Part shown: positions 33,881 to 43,236 of the stretch, piece by piece
How the letters are laid out: each line of letters opens with the position of its first letter
How positions within the stretch are numbered: the first letter of the stretch is position 1
Source of the DNA: Pirellulales bacterium
GTDB taxonomy: Bacteria; Planctomycetota; Planctomycetia; Pirellulales; JAICIG01
Direction: 5' to 3'
Assembly (NCBI GenBank): GCA_035533075.1
Contig: DATLUO010000068.1
Coordinates: 31,935-95,934, forward strand
Length of the DNA: 64,000 bases
Notes under the pieces: model-generated
Told to the model about the DNA's origin: nothing
The model's database searches: none
What the model saw: the letters and a program-made list of their open reading frames with translations, nothing else
Position numbers and translations under genes: made by a program

Positions 33881-34129
33881 CTATGCAGGCCGTCTTCGCA
33901 GGCGCTTGGGCGAGGCACGGCCGTTTTCGACCTTCAGCTCGGTCACCAGCAGGAGATCGAGAATACTGAAGGAGTCGTCCTCGTGCTGAACGACAATCGT
34001 CCGGCCACTGGGAGAACGCGACAGAAAATCGGGATGCGGCACACGCACTCTTCTGCCGTCCGCCATGTAAATCGTGAATGGCCGGAAAGGAATCGCGCGA
34101 TGCAGACTTTGAAGCTGTTCTATGGTCAT
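33881..34129 (-). CDS. Small conserved planctomycete protein
   Basis: The ATG at 34129 starts MTIEQLQSLHRAIPFRPFTI, followed by YMADGRRVRVPHPDFLSRSP and a DDSFSILDLLLVTELKV strand. I recognise this 82-residue pattern from many planctomycete genomes, where it is a short hypothetical protein of unknown function. The extension to 34216 is not typical of the family. Confidence 0.72.
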   Translation of the reverse strand: MTIEQLQSLHRAIPFRPFTIYMADGRRVRVPHPDFLSRSPSGRTIVVQHEDDSFSILDLLLVTELKVENGRASPKRLRRRPA

Positions 34130-34264
34130 GGTTCCGCTTGCCTCACCAAAGGTAAAGGTATCGTCTTCAATGAGTCTACTATGCCAAGAATCGTCAATCA
34201 ATTCACCGTTACTCACGGGCAGGCAAGGCCAGACGGCCGCTTTTTGCGCGTCCCGTACTCGCCC

Positions 34265-34855
34265 TTACGCGGGTAATTCCTCGCCCGGAAATGTTTCGTG
34301 CCAGGCCTCCCGCAAGCCGTCCGCCACGGACAGCGTGTCGGCCCAGCTTCGTAAATAGGCCCAATCGAGGTTCTCGCGCTGCAGGCGGATCAGCGACGCG
34401 CAATCGACGCGGTCGATGATTCGTCCCGCCAGCAGCTTGTGCAGAATCAGATCTTCGCAGGCCAGAACAAACACCGGAACGTTTAACCCCGCAAGTTGCT
34501 GCGGCACACGCCGCGCGAGCGCCTGAAGCTGATAGGGGCATTCGGCCAGCAGCAAATCGACTTGCAGATCCATAAAGGCGTCGGGCGGCTCGTACACGCA
34601 CTGGATCAGCCGCAAGCGGCCCAGGCTGGTGACGGCCGGTTGCCGCCGTGGCCGGACGCCCGCCGCGCGAAGCTCCGCCAGCAACTCATCGACGCTCCTT
34701 CCTTCGAGGCCGACCAGCAGGTCGACGTCGCGCGTGGCCCGGACGTACTTCCAGGAGGCCAGCGCGATGCCGCCCATCACGGCCATCGTCATCCGCGCGG
34801 CGTCGAGCGTGCGCCAGACATGTCCCAGCGCGTTCAAGAGTACGTCAGCGACCAT
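34265..34855 (-). CDS. Nucleotidyltransferase-like protein (AbiEii/MNT type)
   Basis: The ATG at 34855 gives 196 residues. MAVMGGIALASWKYVRATRD followed by VDLLV matches the minimal nucleotidyltransferase signature (GG...R.T.D.D). MDLQVDLLLAECPYQLQAL holds a third acidic strand, and LACEDLILHKLLAGRIIDRV is a typical AbiEii-like C-terminal helix. Such proteins act as toxins or modifiers in type IV/MNT-HEPN toxin-antitoxin systems. The start overlaps the end of the small upstream gene by 11 bp, supporting a two-gene module. Confidence 0.78.
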   Translation of the reverse strand: MVADVLLNALGHVWRTLDAARMTMAVMGGIALASWKYVRATRDVDLLVGLEGRSVDELLAELRAAGVRPRRQPAVTSLGRLRLIQCVYEPPDAFMDLQVDLLLAECPYQLQALARRVPQQLAGLNVPVFVLACEDLILHKLLAGRIIDRVDCASLIRLQRENLDWAYLRSWADTLSVADGLREAWHETFPGEELPA

Positions 34856-35108
34856 CGTCCTTCCATGCGTCATCGAGCCGCTGGAGCATGCGAAACATCG
34901 CCTGGTCGTGCTCATCCATCTGCTGCCAGTACCAGCGGCGATAGGCGGCCATCACGTCGCCCTCGGGTCCGACCTCGCGCCGCAAGGCGGAGAGCAAAAA
35001 CTCGTCGCAGGCGTTCATCAAATCGATCCACATCTCGACGCACTGCGAAGCCGTCGCGCCCTCCGGCACGCGGGCAGCAAGATCGGCAGGAGAAAGGGGT
35101 TCGGGCAT
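34845..35108 (-). CDS. Small hypothetical protein coupled to the nucleotidyltransferase
   Basis: 87 residues, acidic, with a helical core (ATASQCVEMWIDLMNACDEF, LLSALRREVG, AAYRRWYWQQMDEHDQAMF). No known domain. The 3' end overlaps the start of the nucleotidyltransferase-like gene, so it may be the partner (antitoxin or modified target) of that enzyme. This assignment rests on gene order only. Confidence 0.68.
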   Translation of the reverse strand: MPEPLSPADLAARVPEGATASQCVEMWIDLMNACDEFLLSALRREVGPEGDVMAAYRRWYWQQMDEHDQAMFRMLQRLDDAWKDDGR

Positions 35109-35230
35109 GATGCCGCGTCCGCGGGCTGTTTTTTGGCATTATACCCCACGCGGCCAACAAAGAGACCTTTAACCGCGAGCAAACCTCGGTACCTGGGGAC
35201 CTCCGGTCCTTCCTTCTGAGCGGACCGTCG

Positions 35231-35953
35231 TCATTCCAAGCGGCTGCGCCGGCAGGCCTCGCTGTACGTTTCGTCCAGATCGACGGGCACGACACCGGCG
35301 TTGCGCAGGCCCAGTGGCAGCGTGGGCAGGGCGTCGCCCAAGGAAAGAGGCCGGGGCCAGATCTCGATCTGGTCGCCAGCCGCTTGGCGTGACGGGCGAT
35401 AGGCCGCCGCGTAGGTCGTGACGGCCGGGTCGAGCAAGAACGGCGCGGCCTGGCCGAGCAAGGCAACCAGCTCATTGTGCAGGTTGGCCAGTCGGTTCGT
35501 CACGATGTCGACGACGATCAGCCCGACGCCGCGCGTCAGGTAGGTCGCGCACTTTGCCGCGAAGGCCCGCCGCGTTTCCTGCCGGTCCTTGTTGTCGGGG
35601 CTGACCAACTCAATGGCGCCGACCAGCGTGGCGCCGGTGGCCGTGGCGAACACCTGCACCTCGATGTCGTCGGGGAACACGGCCGGCAGAACGAGATTGG
35701 TCGCCGGCGGCGTCCAAACGGGCGCCACTGCCGCGGTCGTTCGGCCACGGTTCGCCGCTTCCGACCCGCGTTCTTCGAATGCCGCCACATCGACCTCGAC
35801 CTGGCTGCCGATATGCACTTGCATATCCGCGAAGAACTCCTCGCCGAGGACGTCGCGATTCAGCTTTTCGACCAGCGCCGCGGCCCACAGGCCGTGAAAG
35901 CCTTCCCAACTGCGTCGTTGGCTGATCGGTGGATGGAAATGGTCTAATAGCAT
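35231..35953 (-). CDS. DUF4058-like protein
   Basis: 240 residues starting MLLDHFHPPISQRRSWEGFH, then GLWAAALVEKLNRDVLGEEF and QVHIGSQVEVDVAAFE, the pattern of the DUF4058 family found in cyanobacteria and planctomycetes. LVGAIELVSPDNKDRQETRR (an E..SP.NK motif) recalls a Uma2/PD-(D/E)XK-like core. Function unknown. It is 120 bp from the nucleotidyltransferase module and on the same strand. Confidence 0.8.
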   Translation of the reverse strand: MLLDHFHPPISQRRSWEGFHGLWAAALVEKLNRDVLGEEFFADMQVHIGSQVEVDVAAFEERGSEAANRGRTTAAVAPVWTPPATNLVLPAVFPDDIEVQVFATATGATLVGAIELVSPDNKDRQETRRAFAAKCATYLTRGVGLIVVDIVTNRLANLHNELVALLGQAAPFLLDPAVTTYAAAYRPSRQAAGDQIEIWPRPLSLGDALPTLPLGLRNAGVVPVDLDETYSEACRRSRLE

Positions 35954-36142
35954 TAGCTTGCCGTAATGACGGCGCTCGAAGGTCCACCACGCCGCTTCTC
36001 TTCAGGATACTATCGAGCGCTCTGGGCGGCAATTCGACGCGGTCGAAAGCGGTGGCAGCACTTATGCTTCTGGCCCGATTTCCGCTACAATCGCGGTGGC
36101 CCAGAACCAATGGCAAAGGCGTGACAATCAAGGAGCGCAAAC

Positions 36143-37546
36143 ATGGATATCGCGATGGTGGGTTTAGGGGTCATGGGCCGCAATCTGGTCCTGAATATGG
36201 CCGATCACGGCTTCTCGGTGGTCGGCTACGACCGTGATGAGAGCAAGGTCGCGGCACTGAAACAGGAAGGCGCCGGCAAAAAGGTCGAGGCCGTTTCCAA
36301 CCCGGACGACCTGGTGGCCAAGCTCACGAAGCCCCGCGCGGTGATGATGCTGGTGCCGGCGGGCAAGCCCGTCGATTCGGTCATCCGCGATATGCTGCCG
36401 CGGCTGGCGGCGGGCGATTTTTTGATCGACGGCGGCAACTCGCACTTCACCGACACCGACCTGCGGGCCAAGACGCTGGCGGACAAGGGCCTCCAGTTCA
36501 TCGGCGTGGGGATTTCGGGCGGCGAGCAGGGCGCCCGGCACGGACCGAGCATGATGCCCGGCGGCGATCCGAAATCGTATGAGCGCGTGCGGCCGATTTT
36601 CGAGGCCTGCGCGGCCAAGGTGGGCGGCGAGCCATGCGTGGCGCACCTCGGTCCCGGCTCGGCCGGCCACTATGTGAAGATGGTCCACAACGGCATCGAA
36701 TACGGCCTGATGCAGCTCATCAGCGAGACCTATGCCCTGATGAAGCTCGGCCTGGGGCTCAGCGACGACGAGCTGCACGAAGTTTACGACGAATGGAACC
36801 GCGGCGAGTTGAGCTCGTTCCTGCTCGAAATCACGGCCAATATTTTCCGCCAGGTCGACGACAAGACCGGCAAGCGGTTGGTCGACGTCATCCTCGACGC
36901 CGCCAAGCAAAAAGGGACCGGCATGTGGACTTCGCAGGACGCCATGTCGCTGCAAGTGCCGACGCCCACGATCGACATCGCCGTCTCCATGCGCGACTTG
37001 TCGTCGATCAAGAGCGAACGCCAGACGGCCAGCCGGGTTTTGCGCGGTCCGTCGCAGAAGCTGGCAAAAGACCGCACGACGTTCGTGAAACAGCTTCGCG
37101 GCGCGCTCTATGCCAGCATGGTGCTGACCTACGCGCAGGGCATGTCGCAGCTTCGCCGCGCCTCGGAGGCGTACGGCTACGGCCTGGACCCGGAAACGGT
37201 CGCCCGCATTTGGCGGGGAGGGTGCATCATCCGCGCCGCGCTGCTCGAAGACATCCGCCGCGCGTTCAAGACGAAGCCCGATCTGTCGAATCTGCTGCTC
37301 GATCGGTCGCTCGGCGAAGCGGTGATGAAGCGCCAAGACGACTTGCGGGCCGTCTGCTGTGCGGCGGCCGAAGCGGGAATCGCCGCGCCGGGCATGATGG
37401 TGTCGCTGGGCTACTTCGACGGCTACCACAGCGAGTGGTTGCCCGCCAACCTCATCCAGGCCCAGCGCGACTGCTTTGGCGCCCACACCTACGAACGAGT
37501 CGATGAGAAGGGAACATTCCACACCGAGTGGCGCGTGAGCGAGTAG
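36143..37546 (+). CDS. gnd: 6-phosphogluconate dehydrogenase, decarboxylating
   Basis: 467 residues, usual length for the long form of the enzyme, which converts 6-phosphogluconate to ribulose 5-phosphate and CO2 with reduction of NADP in the pentose phosphate pathway. The dinucleotide motif is GLGVMGRNLVLNMADHG (residues 7-23). Substrate/catalytic segments are FLIDGGNSHFTDTD, GVGISGGEQGARHGPSMMPG and GHYVKMVHNGIEYGLMQ (catalytic Lys and Asn). The C-terminal helix ends with LIQAQRDCFGAHTYERVD. A Shine-Dalgarno AAGGAG precedes the ATG. Confidence 0.96.
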   Translation: MDIAMVGLGVMGRNLVLNMADHGFSVVGYDRDESKVAALKQEGAGKKVEAVSNPDDLVAKLTKPRAVMMLVPAGKPVDSVIRDMLPRLAAGDFLIDGGNSHFTDTDLRAKTLADKGLQFIGVGISGGEQGARHGPSMMPGGDPKSYERVRPIFEACAAKVGGEPCVAHLGPGSAGHYVKMVHNGIEYGLMQLISETYALMKLGLGLSDDELHEVYDEWNRGELSSFLLEITANIFRQVDDKTGKRLVDVILDAAKQKGTGMWTSQDAMSLQVPTPTIDIAVSMRDLSSIKSERQTASRVLRGPSQKLAKDRTTFVKQLRGALYASMVLTYAQGMSQLRRASEAYGYGLDPETVARIWRGGCIIRAALLEDIRRAFKTKPDLSNLLLDRSLGEAVMKRQDDLRAVCCAAAEAGIAAPGMMVSLGYFDGYHSEWLPANLIQAQRDCFGAHTYERVDEKGTFHTEWRVSE

Positions 37547-37568
37547 CAGCGGCCAGAGGTCATCCGCT

Positions 37569-37838
37569 TCAGGCGGCCATCCGCTGCGGCTCGGTCTCGT
37601 TGAAGAGATTGAGGGTGCAGACCATGTTGCCGTCGTCGTCGTAGAACTGCACCAGCCCGGCGTCGACCAGCCACATGGCAAAGTAGCCCTCGGTCTGGTA
37701 CGAGCGGCCACGGTACGTGCCTTCGTTGATCAGAATGGTCTCGTTCACATCGTCGACCAGATCGTCGTCGATACCGAGATCCTCGAAGGTCTGCTTGACG
37801 AGTTGACGAACTTCGGTCGCAAGCGGAACCACGCGCAT
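37569..37838 (-). CDS. Small conserved hypothetical protein
   Basis: 89 acidic residues with a good Shine-Dalgarno (GGAGG) upstream of the ATG at 37838. RQLVKQTFEDLGIDDDLVDD is helical; GRSYQTEGYFAMWLVDAGLVQ followed by FYDDDGNM is a beta-strand pair. I recognise no named family. Convergent with gnd. Confidence 0.7.
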   Translation of the reverse strand: MRVVPLATEVRQLVKQTFEDLGIDDDLVDDVNETILINEGTYRGRSYQTEGYFAMWLVDAGLVQFYDDDGNMVCTLNLFNETEPQRMAA

Positions 37839-38044
37839 CGGGGCAACCTCCTGTTGCTGATTAGGGACCGGCTTCCTGCCGGCTGTCGGGTCGGTAATCG
37901 TACCGACGGGCCGGCAATCCGTGAAGACCGTTTTTTCCTCGTAGCATGCTTTCTATCGGAGAATCGTGCTCCCCTAGTTTTTCCATTCCACCCGACCCAC
38001 GCGCACCGGGCAAATCCGGTAAAGTTTGACAGGGCAGAAGGGTT

Positions 38045-38121
38045 CTGAACCCTGAACCCTGAACCCTGAACCCTGAACCCTGAACCCTGAACCCTGAACC
38101 CTGAACCCTGAACCCTGAACC
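38045..38121. repeat. Tandem heptamer repeat (CTGAACC, 11 units)
   Basis: Eleven perfect head-to-tail copies of CTGAACC, 82 bp before the helicase start. Long mirror ORFs here are artefacts of the repeat. Confidence 0.95.
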
Positions 38122-38202
38122 TTCTTCTCCCCACTTGGAATCCGACCCCGCGGACCCTATCCTTCAGATGTAGCGCCTTCGCACCTGTCGCCCGACGCCT
38201 TT

Positions 38203-41200
38203 ATGACCTTCCTGTCGACGCTCTTTCACCCGCTCACGGCCGAATGGTTTGCCGGCCGTTTTGGCGAGCCAACCGAGGCCCAGCGGCTCGGCTGGCCGGA
38301 AATTGTGGCCGGCCGACATACGCTCATCGCCGCCCCCACCGGTTCGGGCAAGACGCTGGCCGCGTTTCTGGTCTGCATCGACCGCTTGGTGCGGCAGGCG
38401 GCCGAGGGGACGCTGGCCGACGAGACCCAGGTGGTCTACATCTCGCCGCTCAAGGCCCTGTCGAATGATATCCACCGCAACCTGGAAGTGCCGCTGGCCG
38501 AGATCATGGCCCGCGCGCGGGCGGCGGGAATCGAACTGCCCCCCTTGCGGGTCATGGTGCGCACGGGTGATACCCCGGCCAGTGCCCGGCAGGCAATGGT
38601 GCGGCGTCCGCCACACATCGTCGTGACCACGCCCGAATCGCTGTATCTGTTGCTGACATCGGCCAAAGGTCGCGAGATGCTGCGCAGCGTGCGGACGGTG
38701 ATCGTCGATGAAATCCACGCCTTGGCCCGCGACAAACGCGGCTCGCATCTGGCACTGTCGCTGGAGCGATTGGCGGCCCTTTGTCCGCAACCGCCCACGC
38801 GAATCGGCCTCTCGGCCACGCAACGCCCGATCGATGAGATTGCCCGTTTCCTGGTCGGCACCCGGAACGTGGAAGCCGCCTCGGCATTGAGCGACGGCCG
38901 ACCGGCCTGTCAGATTATCGACGCCGGGCACCTACGCTCGCTCGATCTGGGCATCGAGGTGCCGCCGAGCGATCTTTCGGCCGTCTGCTCGCACGAAACC
39001 TGGGATGAAATCTACCGGCGGCTGGCCGAGTTGGTCGGCACGCACCGCAGCACGCTGGTGTTCGTCAACACGCGGCGCATGGCCGAGCGCGTGTCGTTCC
39101 GCCTGCGCGAGCTGCTCGGCGAGGAAGCGGTGGCCAGTCATCACGGCAGTCTCGCCAAAGAAACCCGACTGGCGGCCGAAAAGAAGCTGCAAACCGGGCA
39201 GCTCAAAGCCATCGTCGCCACGGCCTCGCTCGAACTGGGCATCGACGTGGGCTATATCGACCTGGTCTGCCAGATCGGCTCGCCGCGCTCGATCGCCACC
39301 TTTCTGCAACGGGTAGGACGGGCCGGGCACTCCCTCCGCGGCACGCCTCGCGGCCGGCTCTTTCCGCTCACGCGAGACGAATTGATGGAGTGTTGTGCCT
39401 TGGTGCGCGCGGTACGCGAGCGACGGCTCGACCAGATCGAAATCCCACGAGCCCCGCTCGATATTCTGGCCCAGCAGATCGTGGCCACGGTGGCTGCCGA
39501 GGAATATGGCGAAAACGAGTTGTTCGAGTTATGTCGGAGAGCATGGCCCTATCATGATCTGACGCGTCAAGAGTTCGACGCGGTGGTCGAGATGTTGAGC
39601 GAAGGCATCGGTCGCGGATCTCGGCAGGGGGCCTACCTGCACCGCGACCGGGTTCACGGCCGCCTGCGTGCCCGACGCTCGGCGCGGCTGGCGGCGATCA
39701 CCTCCGGCGGGGCGATTCCCGAAACGGCCGACTATCGGGTGGTGACCGCCGAAGACCGAACGTTCGTGGGCACGGTGAACGAAGACTTCGCCATCGAAAG
39801 CCTGCGCGGCGACGTTTTTCTGCTGGGCAATACGTCGTGGCGGATCGTATACGTTCGCAGCGGTGAAGTGGTGGTGGAAGACGCACACGCCGCGCCGGCC
39901 ACGATTCCCTTCTGGCTGGGCGAGGCGCCGGGCCGCACGATTGAGTTGTCGGCGGAGATTTCGTCGTTGCGCGAAGAGTTGGCGCGGCGGCTGGCAGGCA
40001 CGAATGAGGCGAGCGGGAGGCGTGAGGATGTAGGGTGGGACCAGCGAGCTTGCGAGCGCCGGCCCACCGTAATCGACGTCGCCAACGGTGGGCCGGCGCT
40101 CGCCAGCTCGCTGGTCCCACCCTACGACGGAGCGCTTGCCCCACCCTACGACGACTCTGTAGGGAACGCCCTCCGTGGCGTTCCTGGCGAACCGAACGAT
40201 CTCCCAAGCCCCGCCTCGCGGAACGCCACAGAGGGCGTTCCCTACAGAGTGGCGGCGGACGCAGACGGTGTTTCCGCCAAGGAGGACGCCGTTGCCTGGC
40301 TGGAGGCCGCCTGCGGCGCCAGCCGGCACGCCGCCGAGCAGGCCGCGGCCTACGTGGATGCCCAGTTGACGGCCGTGGGAATGGTGCCCACGCAACGCCA
40401 GATCGTCTTCGAGCGGTTCTTCGACGAGTCGGGCGGCATGCAGTTGGTCATCCATTCGCCCTACGGTGCCCGAATCAACCGGGCCTGGGGCCTGGCCCTG
40501 CGAAAGCGTTTTTGCCGCAGCTTCGATTTCGAGTTGCAGGCCAGCGCCGACGACAACGGCATCGTCCTCTCGCTTGGTCCCCAGCACAGTTTTGCCATTG
40601 AGCAATTGTTCAAGATGCTCAATCAGCAAAACGCCGAGCAGATGCTAGTGCAGGCCCTGCTGGCGGTGCCGATGTTCCGCATCCGCTGGCGTTGGAACGC
40701 CACGCGGGCTTTGGCCGTGCTGCGGCAACGAGGCGGCAAGAAGGTGCCTCCGCCGTTGCAGCGGTTCCGTGCCGATGACCTGCTGACGGCCGTCTTTCCG
40801 GCCCAGACGGCGTGTCAGGAAAACGTGACCGGCGACATCGAAGTGCCCGATCATCCGCTGGTCAATCAGACGGTTTACGATTGCCTGCACGAGGCGATGG
40901 ATTTCGACCGCTGGCTGGATCTGCTGGGCGAGATCGAGGCGGGCCGGACGCAACTTGTCGCCAAAGACACTTACGAGCCTTCGCCGTTCAGTCACGAGAT
41001 TCTCAACGCCAATCCTTATGCGTTCCTCGACGACGCTCCGCTGGAAGAACGTCGGGCACGTGCCGTCGCCACGCGGCGGACGCTGGAAAAAGGCGATTGG
41101 AGCGATCTTGGCCGGCTCGATCCCGATGCGATCGAGCGAGTGAAGGCCGAAGCCTGGCCCGTGGTGCGCGATGCCGACGAATTGCACGACTGCCTGCTCT

Positions 41201-42957
41201 CGCACGCCGCTTGGCCGGCGGCCGACGGCGAGCCGTGGCGGCACTGGTTCGACGAACTGGTGGCCGCCGGACGTGCCACACGTGCGGTGCGAAATACAGC
41301 CGCGGCACTCCCTGACGGGGAGCAAACAAGCCCGGCACTTCATGACGCGAACGCGGCCGTTGCCGAGGGCAACGGCCATTCTCCGCCACGGAGTGTCGGA
41401 GCTACCTTGGAACTTTGGGTCGCGGCCGAACGCTGGTCGCTTGTGAAGGCCGTTCTGCCCGATGCCGTGCCGGATCCGGCATTGAACCTGCCCGATGCTA
41501 TGCGAACCGAACACGAATCGGCGGCGGCTTCCGTGGAGCTTGTGCGGGGACAGGTCGCTTGCCGCGGTCCGGTGACGGCCGAGACAATCGCGAAACGCTT
41601 GGGCCTGCCGATCGAACGAATCGCCGCGGCGTTGGAAGCGCTTGAAGGAGAAGGCGCGGTCTTGCGCGGACGTTTTACGCCCGACGGCGACGGCCATGAA
41701 TGGTGCGATCGTCGGTTGCTGGCCCGCATTCATCGCCTGACTCTGACGAGTGCCCGCGAGCGAGTGCAGCCGGTCGAGCCGGCCGTTTTCTGGCGCTTTC
41801 TGCTGGCGCACCAGCACGTGTTGGCCGACAAGAACCTGCGCAGCCGGTTCGGCTTGCGCGAGGCGATCGGTCAGTTGCAGGGCTTTCAGACTCCGGCCGG
41901 CGCGTGGGAGCGCGATCTGCTGCCGGGCCGGCTGCTCGACTACGACCCGGCCTGGCTCGACGAGCTATCGCTGGGCGGCGAGGTGTCGTGGGGCCGCTTG
42001 CAGCCACCGCGCGTCGGCGACGACCGCAAGCCGCGTCCGCGCGTGCTGCACCGTGCGGTGCCGATTGCCATCGTTTCGCGGACCAACTTGGAGTGGCTGC
42101 TGCCGATCGACCGGGCCGAGGCGATCGAACTGGCCAGCGGCAATGCGCGGCAGGTGCTCGAAACACTCTCGTCGCGCGGGGCATTGTTCCGTGCCGACTT
42201 GATGCCGCTCACCGGTCTGTTGGCGACGCAGCTCGACGAAGTGTTGGGCGAGCTGGCCGCGTTGGGCCTTGTGACCGCCGACGGCTACTCGGCGATTCGC
42301 TCGCTCGTCACGCGCGAACAACACCAGCAAGGCCGGCGCGGCCGACGCTCGCGCAACGGCTCCGCGGCCTATCCGGGCGGCGGCCGCTGGTCGCTCTTTC
42401 CCGGCTCGTTGCCGCGCGTCGAGCCCGCGCAGCGCGCCGAGCATTGGGCCAAGCTCTTGCTATGGCGCTACGGCGTGATGTTTCGCGATCTGTTGGCCCG
42501 CGAGGGCGCCGCTCCCGCCTGGGGCGAACTGGCGGGCGTCTATCGCCGCTGGGAGGCCCAAGGCCGGGTGCGGGGCGGGCGGTTTGTGTCGGGCGTGGCG
42601 GGCGAACAGTATGCCCTGCCGGACGCGGTCGAGGAGCTCCGCCGCCTGCGCGACGCCGGCCCCTCGCAGAAGTGGACGGTGATTTCGGCCGCCGATCCCT
42701 TGAACCTGGCGAGCATCCTCACTTCCGGCCCTCGCGTGACGGCCAAGACCCGCGGCGCGCTGGCCCTCATCGACGGCCGGCTCGTGGCGGTGCAGCAGAC
42801 CGGCCAGACCGAGTTTCGCGAACCGCTTGCGGCCGACCTGACCGCGGAGATCACCCGTGCCCTTCGCGTCAGCACGATCGTTCGCCGCCGTCACGCGGCC
42901 GGCGAATATGCCGGCATGCAGCCCAGAGTCGGCGTGCGAGCTCAGTCACGCCGGTAA
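38203..42957 (+). CDS. Lhr-type DEAD/DEAH helicase with in-frame repeat insertions
   Basis: 1584 residues with the Lhr (large helicase-related) organisation. Motif I is APTGSGKT (44-51), motif II DEIH (169-172), motif III SAT (204-206). The second RecA domain has ETRLAAEKKLQTGQLKAIVA and QRVGRAGHS (motif VI). A winged-helix/DEAD-associated C-terminal half follows. Residues ~609-683 are encoded by two palindromic repeats lying back to back (40030-40250), and a further ~37-residue low-complexity insert lies near residue 1031; both keep the frame. Lhr enzymes unwind RNA:DNA and take part in DNA repair or RNA processing. The size is larger than normal partly due to these inserts. Confidence 0.92.
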   Translation: MTFLSTLFHPLTAEWFAGRFGEPTEAQRLGWPEIVAGRHTLIAAPTGSGKTLAAFLVCIDRLVRQAAEGTLADETQVVYISPLKALSNDIHRNLEVPLAEIMARARAAGIELPPLRVMVRTGDTPASARQAMVRRPPHIVVTTPESLYLLLTSAKGREMLRSVRTVIVDEIHALARDKRGSHLALSLERLAALCPQPPTRIGLSATQRPIDEIARFLVGTRNVEAASALSDGRPACQIIDAGHLRSLDLGIEVPPSDLSAVCSHETWDEIYRRLAELVGTHRSTLVFVNTRRMAERVSFRLRELLGEEAVASHHGSLAKETRLAAEKKLQTGQLKAIVATASLELGIDVGYIDLVCQIGSPRSIATFLQRVGRAGHSLRGTPRGRLFPLTRDELMECCALVRAVRERRLDQIEIPRAPLDILAQQIVATVAAEEYGENELFELCRRAWPYHDLTRQEFDAVVEMLSEGIGRGSRQGAYLHRDRVHGRLRARRSARLAAITSGGAIPETADYRVVTAEDRTFVGTVNEDFAIESLRGDVFLLGNTSWRIVYVRSGEVVVEDAHAAPATIPFWLGEAPGRTIELSAEISSLREELARRLAGTNEASGRREDVGWDQRACERRPTVIDVANGGPALASSLVPPYDGALAPPYDDSVGNALRGVPGEPNDLPSPASRNATEGVPYRVAADADGVSAKEDAVAWLEAACGASRHAAEQAAAYVDAQLTAVGMVPTQRQIVFERFFDESGGMQLVIHSPYGARINRAWGLALRKRFCRSFDFELQASADDNGIVLSLGPQHSFAIEQLFKMLNQQNAEQMLVQALLAVPMFRIRWRWNATRALAVLRQRGGKKVPPPLQRFRADDLLTAVFPAQTACQENVTGDIEVPDHPLVNQTVYDCLHEAMDFDRWLDLLGEIEAGRTQLVAKDTYEPSPFSHEILNANPYAFLDDAPLEERRARAVATRRTLEKGDWSDLGRLDPDAIERVKAEAWPVVRDADELHDCLLSHAAWPAADGEPWRHWFDELVAAGRATRAVRNTAAALPDGEQTSPALHDANAAVAEGNGHSPPRSVGATLELWVAAERWSLVKAVLPDAVPDPALNLPDAMRTEHESAAASVELVRGQVACRGPVTAETIAKRLGLPIERIAAALEALEGEGAVLRGRFTPDGDGHEWCDRRLLARIHRLTLTSARERVQPVEPAVFWRFLLAHQHVLADKNLRSRFGLREAIGQLQGFQTPAGAWERDLLPGRLLDYDPAWLDELSLGGEVSWGRLQPPRVGDDRKPRPRVLHRAVPIAIVSRTNLEWLLPIDRAEAIELASGNARQVLETLSSRGALFRADLMPLTGLLATQLDEVLGELAALGLVTADGYSAIRSLVTREQHQQGRRGRRSRNGSAAYPGGGRWSLFPGSLPRVEPAQRAEHWAKLLLWRYGVMFRDLLAREGAAPAWGELAGVYRRWEAQGRVRGGRFVSGVAGEQYALPDAVEELRRLRDAGPSQKWTVISAADPLNLASILTSGPRVTAKTRGALALIDGRLVAVQQTGQTEFREPLAADLTAEITRALRVSTIVRRRHAAGEYAGMQPRVGVRAQSRR
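40030..40125. repeat. Palindromic repeat, GTAGGGTGGG family, inside helicase gene
   Basis: A complete two-arm copy lies within the helicase coding sequence and is translated in frame (VGWDQRACERRPTVID... on the left arm). It is followed by a partial third arm (ccccaccctac) near 40147. Confidence 0.92.
40154..40250. repeat. Second palindromic repeat family inside helicase gene
   Basis: The arms actctgtagggaacgccctc and gagggcgttccctacagagt are perfect inverted repeats, placed 29 bp after the other repeat. Translated in frame as part of the helicase. Confidence 0.92.
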
Positions 42958-43034
42958 GCGTAGAGGAACGGTTGACGCCGACCAGAGGCCATTCAACAAT
43001 ACGGTTGTCAGCTTAAAAAACGAGGTTGTTTGCC

Positions 43035-43229
43035 ATGTCAACGATTTCGCCCGATCTTGAGCAATTTGTCCGACCAGAGGTCGAGAGCGGTCGCTTCCCA
43101 GACCGTGACCCGGTCATCGCCCACGCATTGGCTCTGTTGCGACGGGATCGAGAGGAAGTGGTGGCCGGCAATGAGGCCGGCTTGGCGGACGTCGCCGCCG
43201 GGCGTGTTCAATCGTTGAGGCCTGAGTGA
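43035..43229 (+). CDS. ParD-like ribbon-helix-helix antitoxin
   Basis: 64 residues: MSTISPDLEQFVRPEVESGR, then DRDPVIAHALALLRRDREEV, the typical ParD/CopG antitoxin pattern (strand, two helices, acidic toxin-binding tail). A ParE-type toxin gene does not follow; the DNA methyltransferase gene starts 8 bp downstream, so this could be an orphan antitoxin or a regulator of the R-M locus. Confidence 0.7.
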   Translation: MSTISPDLEQFVRPEVESGRFPDRDPVIAHALALLRRDREEVVAGNEAGLADVAAGRVQSLRPE

Positions 43230-43236
43230 TGGCGAA

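Noticed and set aside
36164..37711. 515-codon minus-strand ORF opposite gnd
   Set aside because: gnd is unmistakable on the plus strand; the minus frame has no domain and low-complexity composition.
38045..38121. Possible CRISPR array
   Set aside because: The unit is a 7-bp head-to-tail repeat without spacers.
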